Of a DNA stretch of 64,000 nucleotides, positions 26,163-35,225 are shown piece by piece. Each line of letters begins with the position of its first letter. Position 1 is the stretch's first letter. The notes beneath the pieces are model-generated. The model was not told the origin of the DNA, ran no database searches, and saw nothing but the letters and a program-made list of their open reading frames with translations. The DNA comes from Flammeovirga sp. EKP202 (GTDB lineage Bacteria; Bacteroidota; Bacteroidia; Cytophagales; Flammeovirgaceae): the NCBI RefSeq assembly GCF_014534745.1, contig NZ_JACVVP010000007.1, forward strand, positions 156,002-220,001, written 5' to 3'. A program made the position numbers and the translations under genes.

Positions 26163-26704
26163 TGTCGTGTCAATTTATGTTAGACATGTTATTAATCATA
26201 CCTCCAAGAACGATAAAAAAAATTGGTATTTTAAGGGTATTAAGATTTATTATATAATTTAATTTTGAGTTAAAATTAGACCCTAAAATCATCAAGAATA
26301 AAAAGATCAAAGTCACCTTTTTTCCTTATTTTTCATCACCTGATAAGTGGTAATAATACACTATATATTATAAAACCACCCCTTCATTAATTATTGTTTT
26401 ATAATTTTGATAGTGTTGCACTTAACTCCCTCCATTAAGGGTGTCAGATAGATACGTTTTTCAAGATCTGTACAATTTAACACAAAAACTTCTTGGCATT
26501 AATGTCTAAAATACCTTTAATAATACCCTCCAAATTTTAACTTATAAAGATCACGTTTTTACCACCAAAAAAATATAGATTTACTAGACTAAATGATAAA
26601 TTTTAGTATTGTAACAATCTTTTATTTAACCATAAATATTAATCAGTGTTGCGAGCATTGTAAATTTAGATTTTCATAGTACTTTATCACTCCTTCAAAA
26701 TCTA
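26163..26704. other. intergenic region between 60-aa gene and GH5
   Basis: 542 bp, very AT-rich. It should hold the promoter of the small gene and the 3' end of the GH5 transcript. A weak CTTAA/TTAAG hairpin at about 26435-26455 is the only candidate terminator. Nothing else stands out. Confidence 0.4.
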
Positions 26705-27730
26705 TTATTCAGTACTCCTCTCCTTCTTGTTTTCATGACTTCTCATTTCAGCATTATAATCCTTTATGATTTCCTTTACAAAAGTACCTGATGCTGTAAG
26801 TTTAGACCATCCTCCTTTATTTGAAGTTCCAGAATACAAAGCAGAGGCTCCTTCAGCTTTGTCATTAATAGACCAATTACAATGTGAAATATCATTGGCT
26901 TTCATCCAGTCAATCCAAGCCTTCGTTTCCACATAATTCACCTCTCCATCACCATTTGCATTGACAGCACCCCATTCTGTCACAAAGAGTGCCACTCCTT
27001 TTGATAAAGCATAACTTCCTTTGTCCCTTAAGGATTGACCATGAGAACCTGCATAAAAATGAAGGGTATACGCAATATTAGGTTGATCAATAGGGTCATC
27101 CGCTGCTTGATCCACATCCTGAGACCATGTTGGGGTGCCTACAATAATTATGTTATCGGGATCATACTGACGAATCGTTTTAATAATCGACTCCGCATAA
27201 GGCTTGATCTTTGAAGACCATGAAATTTTCAGAGGTTCGTTATATATTTCATAAAGGACATTGTCATGATGACCGTATTTTTGAGCCATCTCTGCAAAAA
27301 ATGACGACGCCTTTTCCCAATCATGTTCATTGGCATGATGAGAATGCCAATCAATAATCACATACATATCATTTGCGATGGCCGCTTCCACAACAGCTTC
27401 TACTCTAGCTTTATTACTGGCTGGATCTTCAAAATATCCGCCATTATCTTCTGCTCCCATTGCAGCTCTAATGATACCAGCATTCCAATCCTTTTTAACC
27501 CAAGCAACTACATTCTTATTGTAAAATTTTTCGCCACCCCAATAGTTGTTGGACCAGAATAAACTTGGGCCAGCAAAACGCACTGATTTTCCATCTTTAT
27601 TTACAATTTTGTTTCCTTTGACCTGCAGCAAACCATTATCGGTTACTTGGGCTTGTAAATCGATTTGGGCCCCCAATACACTTGCGAGGGCTATACATTT
27701 AAGGAAGTACAATAGTTTAAAATATTTCAT
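26705..27730 (-). CDS. secreted GH5 endoglucanase (GH5_2-like)
   Basis: 341 aa with an N-terminal signal peptide ending near residue 28 (LQAQ). The catalytic domain covers about 30-325 and has VIIDWHSHH, the acid/base E165 in YEIYNEP, YTLHFYAGSHG, the nucleophile E252 in FVTEWGAV, and a Trp-rich ending HCNWSINDKAEG. This matches GH5 subfamily 2 cellulases, which cut internal beta-1,4-glucosidic bonds. There is no carbohydrate-binding module and no T9SS tail; the C-terminus is short and charged. It is the last gene of the polysaccharide utilization locus. It is separated by 224 bp from the previous GH5, so it may have its own promoter or be processed from a longer transcript. Confidence 0.92.
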   Translation of the reverse strand: MKYFKLLYFLKCIALASVLGAQIDLQAQVTDNGLLQVKGNKIVNKDGKSVRFAGPSLFWSNNYWGGEKFYNKNVVAWVKKDWNAGIIRAAMGAEDNGGYFEDPASNKARVEAVVEAAIANDMYVIIDWHSHHANEHDWEKASSFFAEMAQKYGHHDNVLYEIYNEPLKISWSSKIKPYAESIIKTIRQYDPDNIIIVGTPTWSQDVDQAADDPIDQPNIAYTLHFYAGSHGQSLRDKGSYALSKGVALFVTEWGAVNANGDGEVNYVETKAWIDWMKANDISHCNWSINDKAEGASALYSGTSNKGGWSKLTASGTFVKEIIKDYNAEMRSHENKKERSTE

Positions 27731-27860
27731 ACTTTATTTAGTTTTTATACTGTATTTTGATTTATCTCTTGAAGCAGTTACACATTTGAAATTGGGAAAA
27801 TTAGATTTTAATTCTAGACTGCTTTTATTGATTCTTAGCCATTGCTTATCTTAAGAAAAT

Positions 27861-27944
27861 GAGCGGTTGTTGAGTTCACAATATCTCTCTATTTACTCTT
27901 TTGATATATTTTTTCAATCTATCAATTGAACCCACAACACGCCC
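27861..27944. repeat. imperfect 18-bp inverted repeat between the two GH5 genes
   Basis: GAGCGGTTGTTGAGTTCA at 27861-27878 faces TGAACCCACAACACGCCC at 27927-27944, with several mismatches and an AT-rich spacer of about 48 bp. It could form a stem in the intercistronic RNA or be a pair of binding sites. Confidence 0.4.
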
Positions 27945-27954
27945 ATTTATTTCT

Positions 27955-29946
27955 TTATTGTTTTATAACTTTTCTAATATATTCCTTTCCGTTCGATTGG
28001 TATTTCACAAAGTAGATTCCTTCCGAAAATGCTGATAAATCGATGATGGATTGAGCTTCTTCAATTTTTATTGAACTCACTTTATTTCCTACTAAATCAT
28101 AAATATACACTTGATCACCAAAACGAACATCTTGTAAAAATCTAAGCGTAAATGAATGATGGAAGGGATTGGGATAAATTAGTGCCTGACCCTTTTCTCT
28201 ATCATCCTCTATACTAGTTGGAGGTAATTCTTCTTTTTTTGTAAAAATCAACTTATCTAAGTTAAAAGGAGGTTTTTTATCGATTGTAATTCTTAGTTTT
28301 TGCTCCCCTGCTTCTAGAAAAATCTCAGACTCAACTTCTGTAGTCGTTTCCCAACTATTTGTTGAAGGCACATCAACAGAAGCAATGACAGATGACTTTG
28401 AAGTCGATACTTTAAACCTACCACCAGCTTGTTCAGTAGCCACTAAACTTGTAATGGCATACGTTCCTGATTCCAATACGATGACCGTATATTCCATCCA
28501 TTCGTTAGGTTCTACATAACCAACATGGAATCCCCCATCTTCTCTGGCCTCAATGTCTACGCCATCTTCCCTGTAAGCTCCACCTTGGTTCTCCTCTTCT
28601 TGATCATTATAAGCAATGCCCGCTATTCCAAGGTTATAATTTTCAGCTTCAAGAACACCTGGAATTACAGCAGGAGTTCCTCCGAAAGGTAAACTTTCAT
28701 AGTTCACCAAATCTATCTGTTGAGGATATGAAATAATGACCTGATCACCCTGCATTTGTGAAATTCTGTATTGGTATTTATCACCTGGAGTTACTGAAAC
28801 GTCTTTATATGAGTTCTCTGTAGGCTCTACTTCATCAATGACCGCAAATTGATCACTTCCTACTACCTTTCTTTCAATCTTAAGTGGAGTTGAAGCGGTA
28901 TTTCTATTTTCCCATTGTATTGAAACGGTTGAATCAGCATTCATTGTCAACAATAAATTGGTTGGTGTTTGTTTGGTATTATGAATCAAAATATCTTTCG
29001 TTTCATGCCACTTTTTATCATCTCTTTGATAGATTTCATACCATCCACCATCATCCCAAGCCATAAAGGAAATTCCTCTGCTTAGTGACTCTTCCACATA
29101 ATGTGCATAATGTCTCATTCTTGAATTAAAATCCGTATCATGTACTGCTCCGAACTCATTCATAATGACAGGCATACCATTTGTGGCACTCCAGTTTTTT
29201 GCTTTTTCAAACTCATTAGAGATATAATTCTTCTCTGCTTGCGTACCCCATGTCAGGTCTTTTTCGGCAAACGAAAAATCCCATGGGTCATAGGTATGAT
29301 AATTGGCAATCAGATAATCATCATCTGAGGGTATCGGCATTGTCAGAAGGTCTTTAATTGCAGACCATTCGTTTCCTGCGATAATCACATTTCTAGTGGG
29401 GTTCTTTTCTCTGATGATATCCAAGGCTCTTTGGTTGGCATCAGCAGCCTCCGCTATGGTCATGCCATGTGGCTCATTTAATGTCTCAAATAACAATCGC
29501 TCCGATTTTTGATAAAAACGATCAGAGATCTGCACCCAAATGGCTTCGAATCGGGCAACAGATTCAGCATTATAGTTTTCCTTCAACCACTTTTCGTGGT
29601 GGCAATTCATGATGATGATAAAGTCTCTTTCTAAACCCCAATCAACAATCTGCTCTACTCGGTCCATAAAAGCTGGATCTACTTTATACGGAGCTTTTTC
29701 TGCAACATGATTAGCCCAAGTAATTGGTATTCTAACCGATTTAAAACCGGCATCTTTATAGGCATCAAAATAATATTCTTCTGCTTTTAATGCCCAATCC
29801 CCCTCATAGGGAGCATCAAGAGTATTCCCCAAATTTATCCCTCTTCCAATTGCTTCTACTGCTGCTTCTGGAGATAATTGTGCATAACTAGTACATACTG
29901 TACACAAAAAAATAATGGATAATAATAAAGATGTAATAATTCTCAT
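27955..29946 (-). CDS. secreted multidomain GH5 glucanase with Fn3, CBM6 and T9SS tail
   Basis: 663 aa. The signal peptide ends near residue 22 (SYAQ). A GH5 catalytic domain spans about 25-325: GRGINLGNTLDAP, the acid/base E158 in FETLNEPH, ANYHTYDPWDFSF, and the nucleophile E264 in IMNEFGAV. A fibronectin type III-like domain covers about 330-415, and a CBM6-type module about 425-570 (VLEAENYNLG, GGFHVGYVEPNEWMEYTV, FNLDKLIFTK). The last 75 residues (YPNPFHHSFTLRF to KEYIRKVIKQ) are a type A T9SS sorting domain, so the enzyme is secreted and surface-attached. The GH5 form resembles GH5_4-like endoglucanases or xyloglucanases. It follows the GH3 gene by 139 bp. Confidence 0.93.
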   Translation of the reverse strand: MRIITSLLLSIIFLCTVCTSYAQLSPEAAVEAIGRGINLGNTLDAPYEGDWALKAEEYYFDAYKDAGFKSVRIPITWANHVAEKAPYKVDPAFMDRVEQIVDWGLERDFIIIMNCHHEKWLKENYNAESVARFEAIWVQISDRFYQKSERLLFETLNEPHGMTIAEAADANQRALDIIREKNPTRNVIIAGNEWSAIKDLLTMPIPSDDDYLIANYHTYDPWDFSFAEKDLTWGTQAEKNYISNEFEKAKNWSATNGMPVIMNEFGAVHDTDFNSRMRHYAHYVEESLSRGISFMAWDDGGWYEIYQRDDKKWHETKDILIHNTKQTPTNLLLTMNADSTVSIQWENRNTASTPLKIERKVVGSDQFAVIDEVEPTENSYKDVSVTPGDKYQYRISQMQGDQVIISYPQQIDLVNYESLPFGGTPAVIPGVLEAENYNLGIAGIAYNDQEEENQGGAYREDGVDIEAREDGGFHVGYVEPNEWMEYTVIVLESGTYAITSLVATEQAGGRFKVSTSKSSVIASVDVPSTNSWETTTEVESEIFLEAGEQKLRITIDKKPPFNLDKLIFTKKEELPPTSIEDDREKGQALIYPNPFHHSFTLRFLQDVRFGDQVYIYDLVGNKVSSIKIEEAQSIIDLSAFSEGIYFVKYQSNGKEYIRKVIKQ

Positions 29947-30000
29947 GTTAGTTTATTTATGAAGATTGAAAAGAAAACGATATTAATGAAGTGTGTTAAG

Positions 30001-30058
30001 GGTGGAGGGAAAAGTAATTCATATGGAACCATCCTAAAATACTTTTTCCCACTTCACC
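30001..30058 (-). other. long imperfect hairpin between GH3 and GH5 genes
   Basis: GGTGGAGGGAAAAGTA on one side pairs with TACTTTTTCCC and CACC on the other, with a small inner ATGG/CCAT stem. No T run follows on the minus strand, so it looks like an intercistronic stem that could attenuate or stabilise the transcript rather than a full terminator. Confidence 0.5.
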
Positions 30059-30085
30059 TCCAATCACTTTTACTTTACTTTTTCT

Positions 30086-32281
30086 CTAATTGATATTGTC
30101 TGAAATCGTAATTTTTAATCTCTTGGAAATATTGTCAGAAGCATTACCAACGTAGATGTAATAGTCTCCTTTTTCAAGCTCCCAATCAGATTTGCCTTCG
30201 TTATAATATTGTAAGTCTTTTATTGATACTGTTAAACTCAGGTTTGTCTTTTCTCCTGCTTCTAATTGTACCTTTTGGAAAGCTTTTAATTCTTTTAAAG
30301 CTCTTTCTACTTTTGATTTATTCTTACCAATGTAAACCTGCACTACCTCGGCTCCTGTTAGTTCACCGTTGTTTCTCAAATCACAAGTAATCGTAATATT
30401 ATCCGAAGAAGCATAGACTTTTTTGTCGGCCGCAACTTCGCTGATTTCAAAATCAGTATACGACAACCCATACCCAAAAGCATATTTTGGAGTGATCTTT
30501 TTAGTATCATGCCAACGGTACCCTACCAGAATATCGTCTTTATATTCAACATTGATGGAGTCGCCAGGATAAGACATTTCTCCTAATTGATGAGCTCCAT
30601 TGTCCTCTAGTTTTTTAGGGAAAGTAATTGGCAATTTACCCGATGGGTTTACATCGCCTGAGATCACATCAGCCAAAGCATGTCCTGTTTCACTACCTAA
30701 ATACCAACCTTGCATAAGGCCTTTCACTTGATCCGTCCAAGGAGTAGCTACTGCATTACCACTGATCAATACCACTCCAATATTCTCATTGACTTCTGAA
30801 ATGGCCTGAATAAGGTTACTCTGTCCAAAGGGTAGGTCGTACGTCAAACGGTCTCCATCTTCACAATCTTGATGATGACTTTTATTTAAACCACCAAAAA
30901 ACAATACCACATCTGCTGTTTTAGCCACCTCTATTGCTTCAGCTTTTAATACATCAGCATCAAGCTTAGAAGGAATCACTCTTCCGTATTGTGATGGACC
31001 TGATGCATATCCCATTGCATGAATGACTTCAGCATTAGGGTAGCGTTCTTGAATACCTTGTAATGGTGAAATTTCATATTCCACTTTTAATTCTGATGAA
31101 CCACCACCGATGGTCATCATACGAGTTGCATTTTCACCTATTACAGCTATTTTTAAACCTTTTTTATCTACAATTGGGAAGAAATGATCCTCATTTTGCA
31201 ATAACACAATACCTTGCTGTCCTACTCGTCTTGCTACTTCATGGTGGGCATCTGTATTAACGCTACCCAAAGGACGGTTTTCACTTAAGCTTGTTCTGTA
31301 AATTAACTTCAGAATTCTTCTCACTTTATCATCCAGCACTTCCTCACTTACTTCTCCGCTTTTCACTAACTCTTTAAAAGCACCTGCTAAATAATAATTT
31401 TCATAATGATTCTTCTCTGAATATGTCAGACCGTTTGTACCTGTACCCATTTCAATATCTAAACCATACAAAGCTGACTGTTTTGTATCATGAGCTGCCC
31501 CCCAATCCGTGAGGTATACTCCGTCAAAACCCCATTCGCCTTTTAATATTGTATTGACAAGGTATTCATTATGTGAACAATATTGCCCTCTCAACTGATT
31601 GTAAGCACTCATCATAGACCATGTATCACCTTCTAAAACTGCGGCTTTAAAAGCAGGTAGGTAAATTTCACGTAAAGCCCTCTCGCTCAGTTCTACGTTG
31701 ATATGTCCTCTCCACAATTCCTGATTATTGGCAACAAAATGTTTTACACATGCTGCTACACCATTGGTCTGAACTCCTTTGATGTAGGGTACTACCATTT
31801 TGGAAGCCAAATGTGGATCTTCTCCCATATATTCGAAGTTTCTTCCGTTTAAGGGAGTCCGGTAAATATTCACCCCTGGACCTAAAAGGATGTCTTTTTT
31901 ACGATAACGTGCTTCTTCACCTACAGCAACTCCGTAATCATACGATGCCTTTTCATCAAATGTAGCAGCTAAACATGTCAATGCTGGAAATGCCGTAATA
32001 GAATCATTTGTCCAACCTGCATACCCCCAATTGTCCCAATTGATTTCTGCTCTAACGCCGTGTGGTCCATCTGACATCCAAACTTCAGGAATTCCAAGTC
32101 TTGGTACTCCAGCTGAAGTAAATTTAGATTGAGCATGACACATGGCCACTTTCTCATCTATTGTCATTTGAGCAATGATCTTATCGATCTCTTTATCCGT
32201 ATCGGTTTGTGCCAATACATTTGTTCCAAAAAATAGTAGTACTATTAAAAATTTTAATTTTTCTCCTCTGTAATATCTCAT
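30086..32281 (-). CDS. GH3 family beta-glucosidase
   Basis: 731 aa from the ATG at 32279-32281; a GTG six bases upstream is possible but adds nothing. The signal peptide ends near residue 24 (VLAQ), so it is periplasmic or exported. The N-terminal barrel contains MSDGPHGVRAE, KHFVANNQELWRGH, and the catalytic nucleophile Asp259 in VYLTDWGAAHD. A second alpha/beta domain follows (GQQGIVLLQNEDHFFP to LISGNAVATPW) and a C-terminal Fn3-like domain covers about 625-730. The probable role is to release glucose from the cello- or gluco-oligosaccharides made by the two GH5 enzymes. It is first in the enzyme part of the polysaccharide locus, more than 1 kb after susD. Confidence 0.93.
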   Translation of the reverse strand: MRYYRGEKLKFLIVLLFFGTNVLAQTDTDKEIDKIIAQMTIDEKVAMCHAQSKFTSAGVPRLGIPEVWMSDGPHGVRAEINWDNWGYAGWTNDSITAFPALTCLAATFDEKASYDYGVAVGEEARYRKKDILLGPGVNIYRTPLNGRNFEYMGEDPHLASKMVVPYIKGVQTNGVAACVKHFVANNQELWRGHINVELSERALREIYLPAFKAAVLEGDTWSMMSAYNQLRGQYCSHNEYLVNTILKGEWGFDGVYLTDWGAAHDTKQSALYGLDIEMGTGTNGLTYSEKNHYENYYLAGAFKELVKSGEVSEEVLDDKVRRILKLIYRTSLSENRPLGSVNTDAHHEVARRVGQQGIVLLQNEDHFFPIVDKKGLKIAVIGENATRMMTIGGGSSELKVEYEISPLQGIQERYPNAEVIHAMGYASGPSQYGRVIPSKLDADVLKAEAIEVAKTADVVLFFGGLNKSHHQDCEDGDRLTYDLPFGQSNLIQAISEVNENIGVVLISGNAVATPWTDQVKGLMQGWYLGSETGHALADVISGDVNPSGKLPITFPKKLEDNGAHQLGEMSYPGDSINVEYKDDILVGYRWHDTKKITPKYAFGYGLSYTDFEISEVAADKKVYASSDNITITCDLRNNGELTGAEVVQVYIGKNKSKVERALKELKAFQKVQLEAGEKTNLSLTVSIKDLQYYNEGKSDWELEKGDYYIYVGNASDNISKRLKITISDNIN

Positions 32282-33077
32282 ATTCACCTGTTGTTATAGC
32301 TCATATCTCAAAGCTTTTCCGCTTCAGACAATCATTTCTTTCATTTTAAAAACTTCAAATACCAGAATAGATAAGATTGGAGTAAAACGCTCTATTTATA
32401 TCTATTCTAGCATCAAAAGTTTTGATCTCACTTTTTTTAATTAGGTTTTGTTTTTCAACTAAGTCTTTGTGGTTCGTCTATTCGTTTCATTCATTACTCT
32501 ACTTCTATAATCTTGTTCATCTCCTTTTATAAGACAACGCTGTTTTTCTAGAACTTCTCTTTAAACCTACTCTCACTTTGGTTCAAAAAATTAGAGAAGA
32601 ACCTACAGCATTACTTCAGTATTTATTTCATTTTTTAGTAGACCTGACAAAAGCATAATGCTTTTAATAATTCATTCCATTTCTTTTAGCTGACACACAA
32701 TCTTAGCTAAGCCTCAAAAGAATGGAAAGAAAATGGAATCACTTTTTTACACATTTAATACAGCATTTATACAACAAAAAACCACAAACAACTCTATATC
32801 TGAACGTTACAACTCACCATTTAACGATTTCAATTACTACAATGGACATAAATGTCAAAAGAGAGGGATTATGGTTTTATTTTTAAAGCATAGATTTTAT
32901 CGCTTAAAAAAAGTAAAAACAAGAGGCAAAAGTTTATCAGTGTTGAAATTCGACTGGCGAGAATGTGAAGAAAAGAGGTATTAGTGCCCGCTAAATCATC
33001 AGAAATCTCCTGATTTATAAATACTACAAGCTAGGTGTAATTCAATTCTATTTATTCTTTCACGAATAGTGAAGGTT

Positions 33078-33098
33078 ATGTAATATGGTACGTGAGGG
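33078..33098 (+). repeat. 21-bp direct repeat, left copy
   Basis: Matches 33293-33313 at 20 of 21 bases, the difference being a single A/T at position 13. The core TAATATGGT-CGTGAGGG is also the head of the dispersed repeat family. Together the pair brackets the long palindrome. Confidence 0.7.
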
Positions 33099-33134
33099 AC
33101 TGTCGCAAAACCTATTATAGTGTTGAATAACCAC

Positions 33135-33295
33135 CATGTTTCAAGTGTTAAGCGTGAGCGTCACTTGGAACTGATCATTGGCGAAGTCTCCTGACTTCGA
33201 ATATAAACATCACACTTTCATTCATTTCGAAGTCGGGAGACAATATTTAATCACAAGTGACGCCTATCGGCTTAACACTTGCGATATAAAACATG
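33135..33295. repeat. 161-bp nested palindromic element
   Basis: The outer arms 33135-33167 and 33254-33295 share CATGTTT, CAAGTGTTAAGC and GCGTCACTTG in inverted order, with a small insertion in the right arm. The inner arms 33186-33201 and 33226-33241 pair as GTCTCCTGACTTCGAA against TTCGAAGTCGGGAGAC with one mismatch. There is no open frame. The structure resembles a miniature inverted-repeat element or a large structured RNA. Confidence 0.75.
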
Positions 33296-33343
33296 TAATA
33301 TGGTTCGTGAGGGCGTTTTAATACCCCCCCCTACAGCACTACT
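33293..33343 (+). repeat. dispersed repeat family, copy A (TTCGTGAGG ... CCTACAGCACTAC)
   Basis: Begins with the 21-bp direct repeat, continues GCGTTTTAATACC and then CCCTACAGCACTAC. Related copies are at 42521-42574 and 54122-54173. Weaker similarity to the 42-kb copy continues for about 100 bp (CTTTTGATGTGTA ... CCTTGAA). Confidence 0.6.
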
Positions 33344-33568
33344 GAATAAAAGATTCTTGCATTAACATTTTTCTTTTGATGTGTACAAATCATACAGTCA
33401 ATTAGTCGTAATTACCTTGCCCTTGAAGGAAAAAGTGAAATAAATCAGTGTGAGGATGTGTGGTGTATCGGAGCAATAATAATTGGAGTTTAACCTATAG
33501 TGATTGTTTTAGTTTCAATGGAAAAAGATCCTTATTTCACTGTATTACAAATATATAAACAAAAAAAA

Positions 33569-33594
33569 CTGGAAGACACTAAAAGTGCTTCCAG
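33569..33594 (-). terminator. intrinsic terminator of susCD
   Basis: CTGGAAG pairs with CTTCCAG, with an inner CACT/AGTG stem, followed on the minus strand by T8. It lies 47 bp after the SusD-like stop and ends the susCD transcript before the enzyme genes. Confidence 0.9.
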
Positions 33595-33640
33595 TAAAAG
33601 ATTGTTGTAATTAATGATGAATTGTTGATCTATTTATGTT

Positions 33641-35197
33641 TTAGTAACCAGGGTTTTGATCTTCTTGATTAATACCTGGATTTCCTACGATCTCTGCTAA
33701 TGGAATCGGGAATACCTCGTGCTTACCAGCTTGAAAACCTAAACCTGATAATTCTTGTGCTGCTAAACCCCATCTTACTAAATCCCAATAACGAGAACCT
33801 TCGTAAGCTAATTCTACTCTTCTTTCTTTTACGATTGCATCAAATAAAGATTGTCCTGATACAGATGCATCATAGTCTGTAAGGCCACCCGCTCTTTGGC
33901 GTAATTTATTTAGCATTGCTCTTGAATCTGCTTCACGACCTTGGTTGTAATAAGCTTCAGCAGCCAAAAGAAGAATATCAGCATAACGTAATAATCTCCA
34001 GTTTGTAGTATAGTTTAATTCTGGAGTCGCACCGCCTTCTTCTGTTGTCTCCGACTCAAATGTAGTATACTTTGTTCTAACTAAACCTTCTGTATCCCAA
34101 CCGTCAATAAATTCCTGACCATAATACTTTGCTAAACCATCAGCATCTAACACCGTTCCATCTCTTCTTCCATCAGTTGCTTCAAAAGCATTAAATAATA
34201 CTTGTGTTGGAGGTAAGAATCCCCATCCAGCTCTTAATTTCCCCTCTTTCTCAGGGATTGCTCCTTCAATCTCTGTTAACGCTCTTGGGCCAGATAATTG
34301 AAGATGTCGGTTATCATGATCATTTCTATTCCATTGTACTGTACCCCACGTATCGCCATTCGTAATAAAAGAGGCTTCAAATAATGATTCAATACCAAAT
34401 TCTGTCGTTTGTAAAGTCAAGCTTTCAAAGTCTGCTTCTAAGCCTACTTCTGAACCTTCCGTTTGAATCACACTTTCTAGAGGAGCAATTGCACCAGAAT
34501 AATCTCCGCTATAGACTCTCACCTTACCTAATAAACCCAATGCAGCCTGCTTATTTGCTCTAAAAGCATCACCTGTTCCAGCAAAAGTTGATTTGTTTGG
34601 AAGAACGTCTGCTGCTTCTTGTAAATCTTTTTCGATTTGAGCATATACTTCTACTTTTGGCGTTCTTGCCTTTCCTTCTTGTAAATTTTCTGGTGGGGTT
34701 AACCATAATGGTACATCACCAAAAACAGTTACCAATTCAAAATAATAAAATGCTCTTAAGAACTTTGCTTCAGCAATCATTCTTTTCATCAAATCACTTG
34801 ACTCTTCAGGAGCACTAGAGATAATTAAGTTCGCTCTGTATACACCAAAATAGTTGACATGGTAAAATGAACGAATTCCTATATTTTCAGGGCTCCAATC
34901 AAAATCATCAAGTGCTTGATATTGCGGCTGATCTGATGAGTTACCTCCACCACAATTCACATCATCCGAAGGAAGGTTTTTCATCACATAACAGCTTGAC
35001 CAATCTTGAAACTGATCTGTAGACAACATATCATAAGCCGCTACCAAAGCCAACTGCACTTCATCTTCTGTTTGATAGTATTGTTCAGCATCTGACTTAC
35101 CATAAGGTTCTACTTCTAAAAATTTTGCTGAGCATGAGCTTAGCATAGCTGCTGCTCCCAAAACGGTTAATACCTTTTTAAATCTATTGAATTTCAT
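33641..35197 (-). CDS. SusD/RagB-like glycan-binding lipoprotein
   Basis: 518 aa. The lipoprotein signal ends at a Cys near residue 22 (LSSCS), followed by KFLEVEPYGKSDAEQYYQTEDEV, the standard SusD opening. The N-terminal SusD-like part shows VYRANLIISSAP and AEAKFLRAFYYFELVTVFGDVPLW. The C-terminal half has NWRLLRYADILLLAAEAYYNQG and IVKERRVELAYEGSRYWDLVRWG, both hallmark motifs. SusD proteins sit on the outer surface and hand oligosaccharides to the partner SusC channel. The gene starts 28 bp after susC in the same operon, with a terminator behind it. The substrate is probably a beta-glucan, judged from the nearby GH5 and GH3 enzymes. Confidence 0.96.
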   Translation of the reverse strand: MKFNRFKKVLTVLGAAAMLSSCSAKFLEVEPYGKSDAEQYYQTEDEVQLALVAAYDMLSTDQFQDWSSCYVMKNLPSDDVNCGGGNSSDQPQYQALDDFDWSPENIGIRSFYHVNYFGVYRANLIISSAPEESSDLMKRMIAEAKFLRAFYYFELVTVFGDVPLWLTPPENLQEGKARTPKVEVYAQIEKDLQEAADVLPNKSTFAGTGDAFRANKQAALGLLGKVRVYSGDYSGAIAPLESVIQTEGSEVGLEADFESLTLQTTEFGIESLFEASFITNGDTWGTVQWNRNDHDNRHLQLSGPRALTEIEGAIPEKEGKLRAGWGFLPPTQVLFNAFEATDGRRDGTVLDADGLAKYYGQEFIDGWDTEGLVRTKYTTFESETTEEGGATPELNYTTNWRLLRYADILLLAAEAYYNQGREADSRAMLNKLRQRAGGLTDYDASVSGQSLFDAIVKERRVELAYEGSRYWDLVRWGLAAQELSGLGFQAGKHEVFPIPLAEIVGNPGINQEDQNPGY

Positions 35198-35225
35198 TTT
35201 GAGTCTTTCTTTAATTGTTGATTGG

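Larger units (their letters stand above)
32282..33568. other. 1.3-kb intergenic region inside the polysaccharide locus
   Basis: No convincing gene. An 83-codon plus-strand frame at 32733-32984 has no protein-like features. The left part should contain the GH3 promoter. From about 33075 to 33440 the region is built of repeats: a 161-bp nested palindrome flanked by two near-identical 21-bp direct repeats, then a member of a dispersed repeat family. Confidence 0.6.

Noticed and set aside
32733..32984. 83-codon plus-strand open frame in the polysaccharide locus gap
   Set aside because: Low-complexity, basic and Asn/Tyr-rich translation, no start context, no terminator and no recognisable domain; AT-rich gaps yield such frames by chance.
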